From DATJPW01 sp963752855 (lineage in GTDB: Bacteria; Desulfobacterota; Desulfomonilia; Desulfomonilales; Desulfomonilaceae): a DNA stretch of 64,000 nt. Under the pieces are notes generated by a model. It saw only the letters and a list, made by a program, of their open reading frames with translations. It was not told the DNA's origin and searched no databases. Position 1 is the stretch's first letter, and every line of letters starts with the position of its first letter. Below are positions 19,695 to 30,708 of this stretch, piece after piece. The stretch is taken from the NCBI GenBank assembly GCA_963752855.1, contig CAVVZX010000006.1, forward strand, positions 89,742 through 153,741, written 5' to 3'. Both the position numbers and the translations under genes were made by a program.

Positions 19695-19790
19695 GAGTTT
19701 TCGGAAGGGGGGTCCAGCTCGCGCGTCTGTAAGCACGCTTGCGTCGGGAATTTTGCAAAAGGGTTTTCCCCCTGGCGGTCCGCTTTCTGA
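19695..19790 (+). repeat. Copy of an interspersed GGGAGTT...CTTTCTGAAA element
   Basis: It begins CATTGGGAGTTTTCGGAAGG and ends GGTCCGCTTTCTGAAA. The same terminal words, with a different middle, recur at 48361-48570 on the other strand. Confidence 0.5.
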
Positions 19791-19793
19791 AAG

Positions 19794-21948
19794 TCATTTC
19801 GTCACTCTGATAAACTGCAGCTGCTTGCATAACTCCATAATCCAAATCAAATCAGATGCGAATCCAAACCGCACGCTATTAGCCTGATCAAACTCCGGCG
19901 CCGGAGCGAGAGAGGCAAGCTGGAATTTGTCCGCCAATTCCGACAGTCGAGCCTTGACGGTTTTGATGCCCCGAAGGCTTGCGTAACGCGCGGGGCCATG
20001 CCAGCAATCGGGAAAGCCTATGCCCAGGACAGCCCCCAGATCCATGCTGTAATAGTCAGGCAGGACCCCGTCCGTCATGCACCAGAAAGCTTCGTTTACC
20101 ATTCCGAGAAGCAGGATGTCCTTCGCCTCTTCATTTCCGGGGACCGGCAGCCCTTTTGCGGGCACTATGTGTTCCAGGGCCGATTCGTTTCGGGCCATTG
20201 TTCTGTCATCCAGATAGAACGAAGGCTTGCCTGCGCCGATATAGCCGGCTTCGTACAATTTGGTTAGGCTCTCCGGAACCTTGATGCGATCCGGAAAACG
20301 GCTGGCCATGAAACTGACACGCATGATAGATGACGCTCCCGCCCGTGGTCCCGTAAATATGCAACGGACCTTGTGGAAAACCCGCCTGTAAAGCGAGAAA
20401 ATCCACATCCCACGGCGATATGCCAAGCTCCGCCAGTCGGAAGCCATTATTGATAAAATTGCCGAAAGTCCGGCTGGTGTAAAAGCCCGGACCGTCCCCA
20501 ACAAGAATCAGTGTCTTGCCCATTGTCCGGCCAACACTGACCGCGGTGGCCACCGCAGACGGACTGGATACCGGACCTTTGATCACCTCCAGTAGCGGCA
20601 TCAGCGGCACAGGCGAAAAGAAGTGCATCCCTACCACCTGCTCAGGTCGGAGCGAGCCTTGTGAAATATCCGCCATCGGGATCGTCGAGGTGTTGGACGC
20701 AAAAATGGCTTCAGGATTGACAGCCTGAACCTGCGCGAGAATCTTGCGTTTAAGTTCAAGATTCTCGAAAACGCATTCGATGACCAGCGGTATGTTTCTC
20801 AGTTCTCCATAATCCGTGGTCCAGTCGATGTTGCTCATGACCGCTTCTTTGCGAGCCTTTGGCCAGCGGCCTTTTGAAACCATTTTCTCCAGTGTCCGGT
20901 CGAGATCATCCACAGAAGCCTTGGTTATGTTTTCGTCCATATCAAGCAAGGTGGTCTTTATACCTCGCTCCGCGGCCACCTGCGCAATGCCTCTGCCCAT
21001 GAGCCCGGCCCCGATTATGGCAATTCTCTCTACTTTAACTGCTTTGGAAGCGTCAGCTTTGGCGAGCCGAGACCCAAGACTGGTCATGAGAAAGAAGAGA
21101 TCAATCTTGTTGCGAGTATTTGGATGCTCGAAGAGCGGAACGAATTTTTCAACTTCATTACGCGCAGCGTCCTCGAATGGCAGCTTGAGCCCCTCTTCGA
21201 GACAATCGATCGCCGCGCTAAGATACGGCCGATCCGGGCAGATGGCATATCGAAACCGCGCCGTGTCTATGATTTTTTGCTTTTCCTCATCCGTAAGAGA
21301 GTCAGGCTCCTGAAAATCAGGGTCATAATTACGATTAATTATGCCTTGATGCTCCTTGATCCATGCTTTGGCCAAAGGCTTGAGGTCCCCTGCGGGACAC
21401 ACGGTCAGAAAAGCGGGATTCGCCAAAGATTCCGCAGAGCTGACGCGGCCCGTCGTAATCATTTCCACCGCTGTCTTGAAGCCCACTACGCGAGCAAGGG
21501 AGCGGGTAGCGCCACCTGCGGGGAAGAGGCCGACATTCACTTCGGGCTGTCCCATCTTGGACCCGGGCGTGGCAAAGACATGGTCGCATCCCCAAAGGAG
21601 AAGCTCCAATCCGCCGCCCAAGGCTGTCTGAGCATTCAGCATGGCTACCACTGGAAACGGACTCTTGGCCAAGGCCGCCAAGATATCCTGGTACCTGATG
21701 AGCGCTAATCTAATGGATTGAGGCGACGCGTCGGTCATGACCTCCTTCAGATTGGCGCCATCGAGAAAACTGCTCTTCTTGTCCGAGGCGAGAATGACTC
21801 CTCGGACTTTATCCTTATTAGCCCTGTTAACAGCCTTTTCCATGTCGGTCATAAAAATCTGACCAACAGTGTTGACGGGTCCTGGGGTGCCGATAATGAG
21901 CGTCGCCACCATACTTTCTCTATCGAGAATATATTCCACTTCAGACAT
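19794..21948 (-). CDS. Enoyl-CoA hydratase / 3-hydroxyacyl-CoA dehydrogenase fusion (FadB/FadJ-like), frameshifted
   Basis: The N-terminal crotonase domain (residues ~1-200) carries FLDGANLKE and ALGGGLELLLWGCDHVFA, which form the oxyanion region. The dehydrogenase domain follows, with the NAD fold IIGAGLMGRGIAQVAA, then IFASNTSTIPMADIS and the active-site His in GMHFFSPVPLMPLLEVI. After GPLHIYGTTGG the frame breaks near 20330, and the C-terminal helical domain continues as FPDRIKVPESLTKLYEAGYIG to 19794. The protein performs two consecutive beta-oxidation steps. It sits 12 bases after the thiolase stop, so both are probably on one transcript led by the thiolase gene. Confidence 0.9.
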
Positions 21949-21960
21949 GGCTTCTCCTTT

Positions 21961-23155
21961 CTAGACGTGCAGTATGGCCGCTTCGCCCTGAGTTAGGCCT
22001 CCGCAAATCGCCGCTATTCCGTGTCCTCCGCCCCGGCGTCGCAACTCGTACATCATGGTCATCAGGATCCTTAAGCCCGAAGCGCCCACAGGATGACCCA
22101 TTGCAATAGCCCCACCGTTCACATTGGTTTTACGCAGCAGCGCATACCATTTATCCGGATCGCCATCGGCCAATACCTTTGCGCTCACAAGCGGCATGGC
22201 CGCAAAGGCTTCGTTTATCTCGATGAGATCCATGTCGTCCAATTTCATGGATGCCTTGGATAACACTTTTCTAATGGTGAACGCCGGTATCCAGGAAATG
22301 CCGTAAGGCATGTCAGTGGCGCCGGCCATTTCCATTATGGTCCCCAAGGGCTGTACTCCCAGCTCTCTCGCCCGGTCCTCAGTCATAATCACAACCGCCG
22401 CCGCTCCGTCATTAAGCCCTGGAGCATTCCCTGCGGTAGTGGTTTTGGACCCGAACACAGGCGGTAACTGTTCGATGGCCGCCAGGCTGCCGTCAGGCCG
22501 AGGGAATTCGTCCTTCGCAAAAAGGAATGTTTGCCCTTTCCTTTTTATTGGTATGGGGGCTAATTCCTCGTCAAACTTGCCCGCAGCGTCGGCCTCCGCC
22601 CATTTCCGTTGCGAGCCCATGCTCCACGTATCCAGCATCCTTTTCGGGATTTCATATTTGTCAGCGCCGTTGGCCGCATCCACAGCAACGGAATTATAAC
22701 CGGGGTATGTGATGGGAAAGATGAAATCCCTGAGCTTCACTTCGCCGATCCGGACCCCGTTTCTCAAGTCGCGCGAGGTATGCGGCACCCGACTCATGGC
22801 TTCGACCCCAACAACCAGCGCGGCCGAGTACCTCTCCCAGCCGCATGCCCCATAGAGCCATGCGCAACGCGGTGAGGGGCGAACAACATGCTGTGTCGAG
22901 AGTCACAGTGAAGCGGTCGATACCTAATTTCAGGCCGATTTGCCGTCCGGTCACCGAAGCGCCTTCAAAAGACCCGGGAATGCAGTTCCCTGCAAAAATC
23001 TGCTCGACTTCCCCGGACAAATCCTTTCCTTGCGCATTCAAAGCGGCTCGACCTGCATGGACCGCCACATCTAGAGGTTCCATCTCAGAAAGCGATCCGA
23101 GATATTTCCCGAATGGCGTCCTTTTTGCGCCCACGATAACGCATTTGTTTGACAT
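21961..23155 (-). CDS. Acetyl-CoA acetyltransferase (thiolase), frameshifted
   Basis: Thiolase performs thiolytic cleavage of 3-ketoacyl-CoA, the last beta-oxidation step. The start MSNKCVIVGAKRTPFGKY at 23155 is preceded by GGAGGGAACGG. The nucleophilic Cys lies in LDTACCSPLTALRMA, a His in NEAFAAMP and the C-terminal motifs GGAIAMGHPVGASGLR and AAICGG. The frame breaks near 22830 (MRLGE|RYSAALVVGVEAMSR); one shifted base restores the normal thiolase sequence. It is the first gene of the thiolase-FadJ pair on the minus strand. Confidence 0.92.
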
Positions 23156-23343
23156 TGTTCCGTTCCCTCCACAGGAGAAGTCGTGAGTCAGAGACAAGAA
23201 AATTGGATTCTCTTTCGGATATTGATTGGAATGCCTAGTTGATTATATTTGAAACCGGGCGGCTATGCACCTAAAATGGAGAGCGCGATTGTAACCATGT
23301 GCTTACCCGGGGAATGACTGTTGGATATGGCAGGATGAGGAGT

Positions 23344-23410
23344 GTGGGGCAGGCTTTCCAGCCTGCCATGTTTGTCAGATTAGGCCGGCAGGCTGGAAAG
23401 CCTGCCCCAC
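23344..23410. repeat. Perfect 24-base inverted repeat
   Basis: The arm at 23344-23367 is the exact reverse complement of the arm at 23387-23410, with a 19-base spacer. The core words are GGCAGGCTTTCCAGCCTGCC. It sits between the thiolase and amidohydrolase genes. The remainder of 23156-23528 shows no gene. Confidence 0.85.
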
Positions 23411-23528
23411 GAAAACAGCCCCTATCCCTAAGAAGCTGAACGTTTCCAGTGGTGATGTGTGACAAAAGGTTTGTCCAGGAAATGGGTCGGCAATCCGTGC
23501 GACCACACCGAGTCGTCCTGCCACAAAA

Positions 23529-24428
23529 TTATCGCTTGGCTACCGAGAAAAAATTCATGGCATTTTCACCCAGGATCAGCGCCAATGATTCTTCCTTAAG
23601 GCCAAGTTCACAGAGGCGCTTCAGTTCACGGTCCCAAGCATAGGGCAGGTGGGGGAAATCCGTTCCGTACATTATTCGATCGCAACGCATTTCAGAAAGA
23701 TTCGGGACGTCCTGACCCGGAAAGTAGTCTGCCAGAATCATGGCGTTATCCAGCCACAAGTTGTCATATTGCTCCAGGAGACGCTGGTACTCCGCATACT
23801 CATCCGCTCCCATATGAGGAACACATACCCGCAGCTTGGGATACGCTCTGATTACCTCTTCAACCGCTTTTGCGCTGCATATCAGGTACGGATCTTTCGG
23901 ATAATTAAAGACCGGGCTTTTCGGCTCACGACCGACATGCATAATCAGAGGCTGACCGTGTTTCACGCAGGTTTGATAGATGTCGTGCATCCCGCTGCTG
24001 TCCATATCAAAGCCTTGCACGTGCGCGTGCAATTTTACTCCAATGAGACCCATGCGAAAGGCTTCCTCAAGAATGGCTACCGTGTTTTCCTCACCGGGAA
24101 AGACCGTAGCGGTACCTATGACCTGCGGATAGCGGCTGCAAAGTTGCGCCATGTACTCGTTCAGCGCTCGCGCGATTCCCGGTCTGTGGGCATAATGAAG
24201 TCCCACGATGCGATGTATGCCGCGGGATAACAAAAACTCCACAATTTGAGGTGATTTTAGCCGATGTCGTATCGGCCACGCGTACCGATCGAACCATTGC
24301 CAGATGGCTTGAAAGAGTTCATCGGGAAAAAGATGAACGTGAGCGTCAATTACGAGGGGCAAAGATTCGGGTATTCCATCCCCTTCAGGATCGTCAATTC
24401 CGGGTAAAGGAGTGTTGATCATTTTCAC
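23529..24428 (-). CDS. Amidohydrolase-family TIM-barrel metal hydrolase
   Basis: The protein has ~299 residues and belongs to the amidohydrolase_2 group (COG2159), which includes decarboxylases and hydrolases. Metal-binding motifs are DAHVHLFP near residue 28, KLHAHVQG, a His in LIMHVGREP, VCVPHMGADE, and the final Asp in MYGTDFPHLPY. The GTG at 24428 and ATG at 24422 are both possible starts, with no good ribosome-binding site. It ends close to the cyclase gene on the same strand. The substrate is unknown. Confidence 0.85.
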   Translation of the reverse strand: MKMINTPLPGIDDPEGDGIPESLPLVIDAHVHLFPDELFQAIWQWFDRYAWPIRHRLKSPQIVEFLLSRGIHRIVGLHYAHRPGIARALNEYMAQLCSRYPQVIGTATVFPGEENTVAILEEAFRMGLIGVKLHAHVQGFDMDSSGMHDIYQTCVKHGQPLIMHVGREPKSPVFNYPKDPYLICSAKAVEEVIRAYPKLRVCVPHMGADEYAEYQRLLEQYDNLWLDNAMILADYFPGQDVPNLSEMRCDRIMYGTDFPHLPYAWDRELKRLCELGLKEESLALILGENAMNFFSVAKR

Positions 24429-24447
24429 GTTGTTTTGTCCGGAGGCA

Positions 24448-25629
24448 TTAGTTGTCAGCGGGTCGGATCAGGCTGAAGACCTTGACAGGCTGCGCGATAT
24501 TCTTGAAAACCATGGCTCCCCTGTCGAACATGATGATCTCGTCCCTTATTCGGTTTGCAGTTTCGGGGCCTATGAGGATGTCGCCGTCTTTGGCGGAAGA
24601 CGCAATGCGGGCAGCCAGATTCGTCATCGGCCCCGACGCGGTATATGTCATCCTCGTGCCGGACGAGCCCTGAAATCGGCGCATGCCCAGCGAAGCTTCG
24701 CCCGAGTTAATCCCCATGTTGACCTGAACAGGTTGGAAGCGTTTCTCCAACTCTTGATTTATTTCCGTGGTCCTGCGTCTGATTTCGAGCGCAGCCCGAG
24801 CCGAATTGATTGCGTGTTCCTTGCCTGCGCCTTGAAATATTACCATCAATCCGTCGCCGGCTGTTTCGTTAATGTCGCCGTCATGGGCGTAAAGGATGTC
24901 CAGAAAGCTGGAAAAGTACTTTTCAATGATGAAGTTTACTTTCTCCTGGGTGAGGTACTCGCTGATATGTGTGTATCCTGCGACGTCCAAAAACAGAATT
25001 GACACATCGACATCAGTTTTGTCCAAAGACGAGGCATCGGGGTCCTTCTCGAGGATTCGCTGGACTGTGGCCGGCACAAAGGGGCGGAGTTGATCCAAGA
25101 TTCGATCAAGTGTAAGTTTTTCCTGGGATATTTTCATGTGCTGCCGGGCATTCTTAAGCACGTTCGCGACCAATTCCGCAAGATCGTTGAGCAGAATGAA
25201 TTCCCTCTCTCCGAGACTACAGCCTTCCTTTGCCACTGCTTCAAGCACAGCCAACGGTTCGTTTCCTTCGTAAATAGGCAACACGATTTCACAGAGCCCC
25301 TCTATGGGCGCTCCTTCAGGCAGGAGCTGGTTGCCGTCAGGCGCCGGCAGGAAGCACAGCGCTCGCTCAGGTCCCGCCAAAGACTTCAGGACTGTTCTTC
25401 TGTCTCTTTTACACAGCTTACAATTTATATTCTCCGGTTCCCTAGCGCAGTGGAGAGGGCGAGTATAGTGCTGGGCTTCCGGGTCCAGCAGCAGCAAGCA
25501 CATCTCCTGCAAGTCCGGAATGGTTGTCTTGCACTCGTCCCGAATAGATTCGAGTATATCAGCTATATTCAATGATGAGGTGATTCTTCGGGCAACCCGA
25601 AAAACGTTCTCAAAACGTTCCTTGTACAT
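24448..25629 (-). CDS. GAF-domain class III adenylate/guanylate cyclase
   Basis: The protein has 393 residues. The N-terminal ~170 look like a GAF sensor domain, with an unusual Cys cluster (NCKLCKRD). A helical linker follows. The cyclase homology domain has the two metal-binding Asp segments (SILFLDVAGYTHIS and NETAGDGLMVIF) and the later GINSGEASLG and TASGPMTNLAARI. It should make cAMP or cGMP from the NTP in response to a signal in the cytoplasm. GGAG precedes the ATG by 7 bases. It lies upstream of the amidohydrolase gene. Confidence 0.9.
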   Translation of the reverse strand: MYKERFENVFRVARRITSSLNIADILESIRDECKTTIPDLQEMCLLLLDPEAQHYTRPLHCAREPENINCKLCKRDRRTVLKSLAGPERALCFLPAPDGNQLLPEGAPIEGLCEIVLPIYEGNEPLAVLEAVAKEGCSLGEREFILLNDLAELVANVLKNARQHMKISQEKLTLDRILDQLRPFVPATVQRILEKDPDASSLDKTDVDVSILFLDVAGYTHISEYLTQEKVNFIIEKYFSSFLDILYAHDGDINETAGDGLMVIFQGAGKEHAINSARAALEIRRRTTEINQELEKRFQPVQVNMGINSGEASLGMRRFQGSSGTRMTYTASGPMTNLAARIASSAKDGDILIGPETANRIRDEIIMFDRGAMVFKNIAQPVKVFSLIRPADN

Positions 25630-25734
25630 TTAAGGACTCCGCATTATTCAGGAGTGTCGATTACATATATTATAAGAACTGGCGAGAAAAAGTCAGCAGC
25701 GTATGCCATGAGGACACGCGTGCACGCCCGGAGA

Positions 25735-25874
25735 TGTCATTGCGACCCCGCTGAAAAGCGGGGGAAGCAATCCCCGTGCGTCTGGAGAAGATTGCTGGTG
25801 GGGACCGGCATCTTGCCGGTCACCCCTAACAGACAGGCGGGACGCCTGTCCCACCATTCACTCCCGCAATGACA
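25735..25874. repeat. MITE-like repeat with TGTCATTGCG termini
   Basis: The termini TGTCATTGCG (25735-25744) and CGCAATGACA (25865-25874) are exact inverted repeats. Inside are nested palindromes (CCCCGCTGAAAAGCGGGGG, GACCGGCATCTTGCCGGTC, AGGCGGGACGCCTGTC). A related unit begins at 63891. It occupies most of the gap 25630-25944, which holds no gene. Confidence 0.7.
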
Positions 25875-25944
25875 AATCAGACCATTTCGCTCACCACACA
25901 TGACCAAATAGTAAATGGAGGCACAACTGATTGAATCTCATGGG

Positions 25945-27100
25945 TTATATGGATGCTAGCTCTTGCCAAAGACCTCTCACAGCGTCCGAAACAATATTTA
26001 TTGCTTTATCTATTTCAGCCTCAGTGGTCATTTTGCCGGTCGTGAATCTCAGGGTCCCCTTCGCCCACTCGAGGGGGACTTTCATGGCTTCGAGAACGTG
26101 CGAAACTGTGACATCCCCGGAATGGCATGCCGCGCCCGCGGACGCTGCTATTTCGAGCCCTATTTCTTCCAGAATCCTGTCCGCCTCCAAATCGTGAAAC
26201 GACAGACTCAGCGTGTTCGGCAGGCGTTTTTCCGGATGGCCGTTGAGCCGAACCTTGGCGCCCAATTTGTCCACCAACTCTTTTTGGAGCTTGTCTCTGG
26301 TAGCCTTCATCACTTGCGCATTCTTATCCAGATCGCGGCGGGCAATCTCACAGGCCTGTCCAAGCCCGACAATTCCCAGGACGTTCTCTGTGCCCGCCCT
26401 TTTGCCGCTCTCCTGTCCCGCGCCTAACATAAATTTGTCAGGCTCATTCCCTTTGCGAATGTAAAGCGCTCCTACACCCTTGGGCGCATAGAGCTTATGG
26501 CCCGCTATGGACAGCAAATCCACCGACAGGGCATTCACATCAGTTGACAGCTTGCCCATTGATTGAGCCGCGTCAGTGTGAAAAACTATTTCACGGCTTC
26601 TCGCAATCCCGGAGATTTCCTCTATAGGCTGAACGGTCCCCACTTCGTTGTTTGCGTGCATAATCGTGATGAGGATGGTTCCCGATGTTACAGCTGCTTT
26701 CAACGTCCGCAGCCTTCACCAGACCCGTTTCATCAACAGGCAAATACGTGACATTAAACCCACGCTTCTCCAGAAATCGGCACACTTCAAGGACAGCGGG
26801 GTGCTCGACCTGGCTGGTAATAATGTGGGCGCCTTTGGCTTGAAGTCTAAAAGCGGTACCGATTATCGCGTGATTGTTGGATTCAGTGCCTCCGCTGGTG
26901 AATACGATTTCTTCAGGTCGGCAATTGAGCAAAGAAGCCACCTGCTCGCGGGCTCTAGCCACCGCCCGTTTAGGCGCAATGCCGTACCAATGGGTGCTGG
27001 ATGGGTTACCGAACTCCTCGAAGAATGGTTCCATCGCGGCGACGACTTCCGGGTCAAGCGGCGTAGTGCCGTTGTAATCAAGGTAAATAGGGTTTTGCAT
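25945..27100 (-). CDS. Cysteine desulfurase / selenocysteine-lyase-like enzyme, frameshifted
   Basis: This NifS-family PLP enzyme starts MQNPIYLDYNGTTPLDP at 27100. It has SGGTESNNHAI, the cofactor His in SQVEHPAVLE, HTDAAQSMGKL, and the Schiff-base Lys in AGHKLYAPKGVGALY. The active-site Cys lies in SAGAACHSGD. The GAACHS context and the LPNTLSLSF and LRFTTGK flanks resemble selenocysteine lyase more than IscS. The frame breaks near 26690 (VKAADVES|AVTSGTILITIMHANNEV). It could release sulfur or selenium. A selenoprotein candidate lies 14 kb away, but a link is only inference. Confidence 0.87.
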
Positions 27101-27201
27101 TGGTTTTGTTTTACTGCTTGGGTAATTATTGGTATCGGAGACACATTCATCCCGATCCGCGCTAAATTCTAGCACGTCCGAGAATCATAGATCAACGCAC
27201 T

Positions 27202-27273
27202 GTTGGGGCGGGTTTGAAATCCGCCTTTAGTCGGATTAAACAAAAAACGGGCAGGTTTCAAACCTGCCCCTAC
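27202..27273. repeat. Imperfect inverted repeat pair (GTTGGGGCG...CCCCTAC)
   Basis: Two hairpin units, GGCGGGTTTGAAATCCGCC and GGGCAGGTTTCAAACCTGCCC, lie between GTTGGGGCG and CCCCTAC ends. It is one of the palindromic intergenic elements of this genome, upstream of the desulfurase gene. Confidence 0.7.
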
Positions 27274-27437
27274 GTTCGTACTCAGCGATCCGAGAGAAAA
27301 GAGTTTATATGGGGCCGGGGCCTCTCTATTTCAGGGTTATCAAGCCACGATTCTCTATTCGTGAGTTTGAAGACAATTCCTATTCCATTTGTCGCATCAA
27401 CCCTCTTCCAAGTTCAATTTCAACATGTTCACAGCGG

Positions 27438-27560
27438 CTAGTATCCGTTTTGCATTACGATTGACCGCGGGAAATTGTCCGATTTTTGGAGCAAATCTTC
27501 AGTGAGTCTGTGTAGCTCATTCACCTTCGAGGATAGCTCGTCGATAATTTCCCGATCCAT
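27438..27560 (-). CDS. Small coiled-coil-like protein, 40 residues
   Basis: The open frame runs from MDREIIDELSSK to IVMQNGY. Its leucines and isoleucines follow a heptad-like rhythm (IIDELSSKVNELHRLTEDLL), so it may form a helix pair. AAAGGAAC about 8 bases upstream of the ATG is a reasonable ribosome-binding site. I recognise no family. It lies alone in the gap 27274-27816 between the TRAP genes and the desulfurase; the rest of that gap shows nothing clear. Confidence 0.45.
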   Translation of the reverse strand: MDREIIDELSSKVNELHRLTEDLLQKSDNFPRSIVMQNGY

Positions 27561-27816
27561 GTCTAATGTTCCTTTTTCCTCAGATCCCTAAAGCGTTTCA
27601 GAAAGGAATGGTCTTGTTCACTGTTTATTCTCACTAAACAAAATTGGAGATCCGTCAAAACAAAAGCGCTTCTCGTGTTACCGAGAAGCGTAATCATTGC
27701 CGGTTTGAGATTTACCGGGCCACAACACTACCAAACTGCTTGTTAATCTTGATCTCGACGGGCCAGAGGCCCGTCGACGCCTCATCAGAACTCAACCGCC
27801 GCTTAGCGGTAACAAC

Positions 27817-29119
27817 TCATTTCATCAGAAGATTAGGCAACCACAATGAAATTTGTGGGAATAAAATAAAGACTATCAGACAAATGCTCATGCCCACAAT
27901 AAAAGGATATACGCCTTTGTAGATCTCCGATATAGGTACGCGCGTGACCCCGGATACCACGAAGACGTTAATTGCCACCGGCGGGATAATGATCCCGATC
28001 ATGGTTATTACCGATACGATCACGCCGAACCAGACCGGGTCGTAGCCCAGCTTGAGAACCACCGGCAAGAAAATGGGAGTGGCCAAAATCAGAAACGCGA
28101 GATCTTCAATGAAGGAGCCGCCGATAAGAAAGACGCACCATAATAATCATAATGACCCAGAATCCACCAACGTTCAGACCGCCAAGCCACTCTGCGACCA
28201 TGAACGGCGTCCGGGTAACGGCAAAGAAGTGGCCCAGGATAGTCGCTCCTGCCACCAGAAACAATATCATGCAGCCAATGCGAAGCGTTTCTATTATGGC
28301 CTGGATGAACTTCTTAAGATTCATATCCTTTTTGGCTATTGTAAGGATGAGGACGGCAAATGTGCCGACACTCCCTGCCTCGGTCGGGGTAAAGAAGCCT
28401 TGCATCAGACCGCCTACCACAACAATAAACACGATCAGCACCAAGATCACTGGAGGAAGAGACGCAAAACGCGCTTTCCACGTGGATCTTTCACCCTTCG
28501 GGCCCATGGTAGGATCCATCATGCACCACCCGATCAAAGTGATCGCAAAGGTGGCGGCTATAATTAAACCGGGAACGATGCCGGCCAGGAAGAGCCTCCC
28601 TATGGATGTTTCCGTTAATATCCCATAAATGATCAGCACAACGCTGGGGGGAATAAGGACCCCTAATGTCCCTACGGTAGACACTGTGCCGCAGGAGAGT
28701 CTCTTGTTGTAACCGTACCGGTCCATTTCAGGCACGGCAATTGTGGCAAATGTAGCCGCTGTAGCAGGTGAAGAGCCGCAAATCGCCTTGAAAAGGGTTG
28801 CCGCTGCGACGGTGCCGACAGCCAGTCCTCCCGGAACATGACCCATGAATTTGTAGGCTGAGTCATAAAGATTGCGCGCGATCCCGCCACTAGCCCCGAC
28901 CTGACCCATAAAAACAAATAATGGTATGACGGTCAAACCGTAGGACGATAAGACGTTATAAACGTCTTTTGCGACCAGGTTTAATGCGGCATCGACATTA
29001 ACGATGGCGGCAAACCCTACAAATCCGGCAAGCCCCATCGCAAAGCCGATTTCAAAGCCCATTAAGAAAAGCACAAAAAGAAATACAAGGGTAAGGATAG
29101 TGATAGTTGCTATGCTCAT
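27817..29119 (-). CDS. dctM: TRAP transporter large permease (DctM), frameshifted
   Basis: This is the large, ~12-helix membrane subunit of a tripartite ATP-independent periplasmic transporter, which uses an ion gradient for uptake. The start MSIATITILTLVFLF at 29119 overlaps dctQ by 4 bases. Family motifs include IPLFVFMGQVGASGGIA, SSPATAATFATIAVPEM and GVLIPPSVVLIIYG. The frame breaks near 28135, and the last ~100 residues continue LAFLILATPIFLPVV and IGIIIPPVAINVFV in another frame. The substrate is a carboxylate-type solute by family rule only. Confidence 0.92.
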
Positions 29120-29604
29120 GATTGCCCCTCCCCCTGCTTTTCGGGTTGAAAAATCTCTAGTAAGAGGACCACACATTCGAAAAAGCAACAAATTGCCATG
29201 CCGTAGCAGACAGGGTATTGCGGCAGATGAACGGTAAGCGTGACCTCTCCGATTCGGAAGTAGTCGCTACCTAACAACCAGAGTTGCCAACCGATGATGA
29301 TGAACAAAACAATACCTATCAGTCGTGTAATAACGTGAAAAGCCCGGTCCACGGTGGCGGGCAATTTCCCCTCGAGGAAGTCCATAGCCACATGCCCTTT
29401 GGCTCTGGATGTCTGAGGTATGGCAAAGCCTACCATTATCGCTCCCAGGAGGCCCACAATTTCGTAGGTTCCCACAATGGGCATCTTGAACATTCTCAAT
29501 ATGACGTCAGAAACCGTGAGTGCGACCATTGCCGTCAGAGCGATGCCGGCGATAACGTACATAACCCCGGACACGTTTCCAACTATTGAATCGATTGTCT
29601 TCAT
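29116..29604 (-). CDS. dctQ: TRAP transporter small permease (DctQ)
   Basis: The 162-residue membrane subunit has four hydrophobic helices. The loop GKLPATVDRAFHVI and the stretch AIPQTSRAKGHVAMDFL are typical of DctQ. It overlaps dctM by ATGA and lies 80 bases after dctP, in the usual P-Q-M order on the minus strand. Confidence 0.9.
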   Translation of the reverse strand: MKTIDSIVGNVSGVMYVIAGIALTAMVALTVSDVILRMFKMPIVGTYEIVGLLGAIMVGFAIPQTSRAKGHVAMDFLEGKLPATVDRAFHVITRLIGIVLFIIIGWQLWLLGSDYFRIGEVTLTVHLPQYPVCYGMAICCFFECVVLLLEIFQPEKQGEGQS

Positions 29605-29683
29605 TATATTCCCACCACACCTGGAAGTTTCGCCTCGCCCGCTCGGGATAAGAGAAGGCTGAGGCGACGCTATGCTATTGGAA

Positions 29684-30708
29684 TTATTCCGGATTATTCT
29701 TCAGCCATTCCTGGCAGAATTTCAATGCTTCTTCTCCAGGAAGCCCTTTTTCTTTGGTAGTCTTGACGTACTCCGCAAGAATCGGCTGAACGTGCTCGGC
29801 CCAACGCGCGTCTTCCTCCTTGGACAGAGGAATAAACTTGTGGCCTTTGGAAAGTGCGAATTCCTTGCCCTCTTTATCTATATCAACCCATATTTTTGCT
29901 TGTTTCTCAATCCATTCCTTATCTATTTGATCAATTGTCGCCTGGACATCTTTGGGTAATGCATCCCATTTTTTCTTGTTCATAACATGGAAAAACACGA
30001 TTGTGTACGAAGAGCCATAGTTTAGCGTTGTGTAATTTGTAACTTCAGCGAATTTCCAACCTTTCAGTGTTTCGATAGGTCCCAATAGCCCCTTCAGCCA
30101 CGCCCTTCTGAAGAGCGTCATAGGTTTCCGTCTGCGGCATGGCCACCGGCGTGGCCCCAAGCGCAGCCGCTATTTTTGAGCTGGTTCCCGTGCACCGGAT
30201 CTTCATCCCCTTCAAGTCCTCGAGTTTTTCCACCGGCTTTTTACATGTGTTAAGAATTCCGGGACCATGGCCGTGAAGATACAATACCTTAACATCATCC
30301 AACTCTTTGGGTTTGAACTTTTCGTAGTAAGCATTGACGCAAGTGAGTTACCTGGGAACCGTTCTTGTACCCAAGCGGCAGATCAATGACTTCAGTCAGC
30401 CAGAATCGGCCTTTGACGTAGCTGAGGACCGAAAATCCGATGTCGGATATGCCCTTCACAACGCCATCGTAGCATTGGTCCGCAGGCGTAAGAGTGCCAC
30501 CAGGGAACAAATTGACCTTGACTTGGCCATTGGTTCTCTTTGCGACTTCGTCACACCATTGTTGGGCCAAGATAGAGTTAGCGTGCGTCGCGGGGAAGAA
30601 AGACGAGTAAGTGAGATCGATGGCGCAAACCGGCCCGCTTGTAGCCGCCAACAAGAGTGAAATCGCGAAAAACCAGCCCACCAAAGCGGATAGATGTTTC
30701 CGATTCAT
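29684..30708 (-). CDS. dctP: TRAP solute-binding protein (DctP), two frameshifts
   Basis: The start MNRKHLSALVGWFF at 30708 follows AGGTAAG. A signal peptide ends near PVCAIDL, placing the protein in the periplasm. The three frames join into one DctP-type protein. The first carries NGQVKVNLFPGGTLTPADQC. The second carries LEDLKGMKIRCTGTSSKIAAALG and the Arg expected to bind a carboxylate, plus MPQTETYDALQKG. The third runs TNYTTLNYGSSYTIVF to the end. Breaks lie near 30310 and 30070. The substrate is not known. Confidence 0.88.

Noticed and set aside
19525..19845. Long N-terminal extension of the class V aminotransferase
   Set aside because: The extension runs through repeat elements and the end of the dehydrogenase gene; homology starts at MSFDLARARAD (19524).
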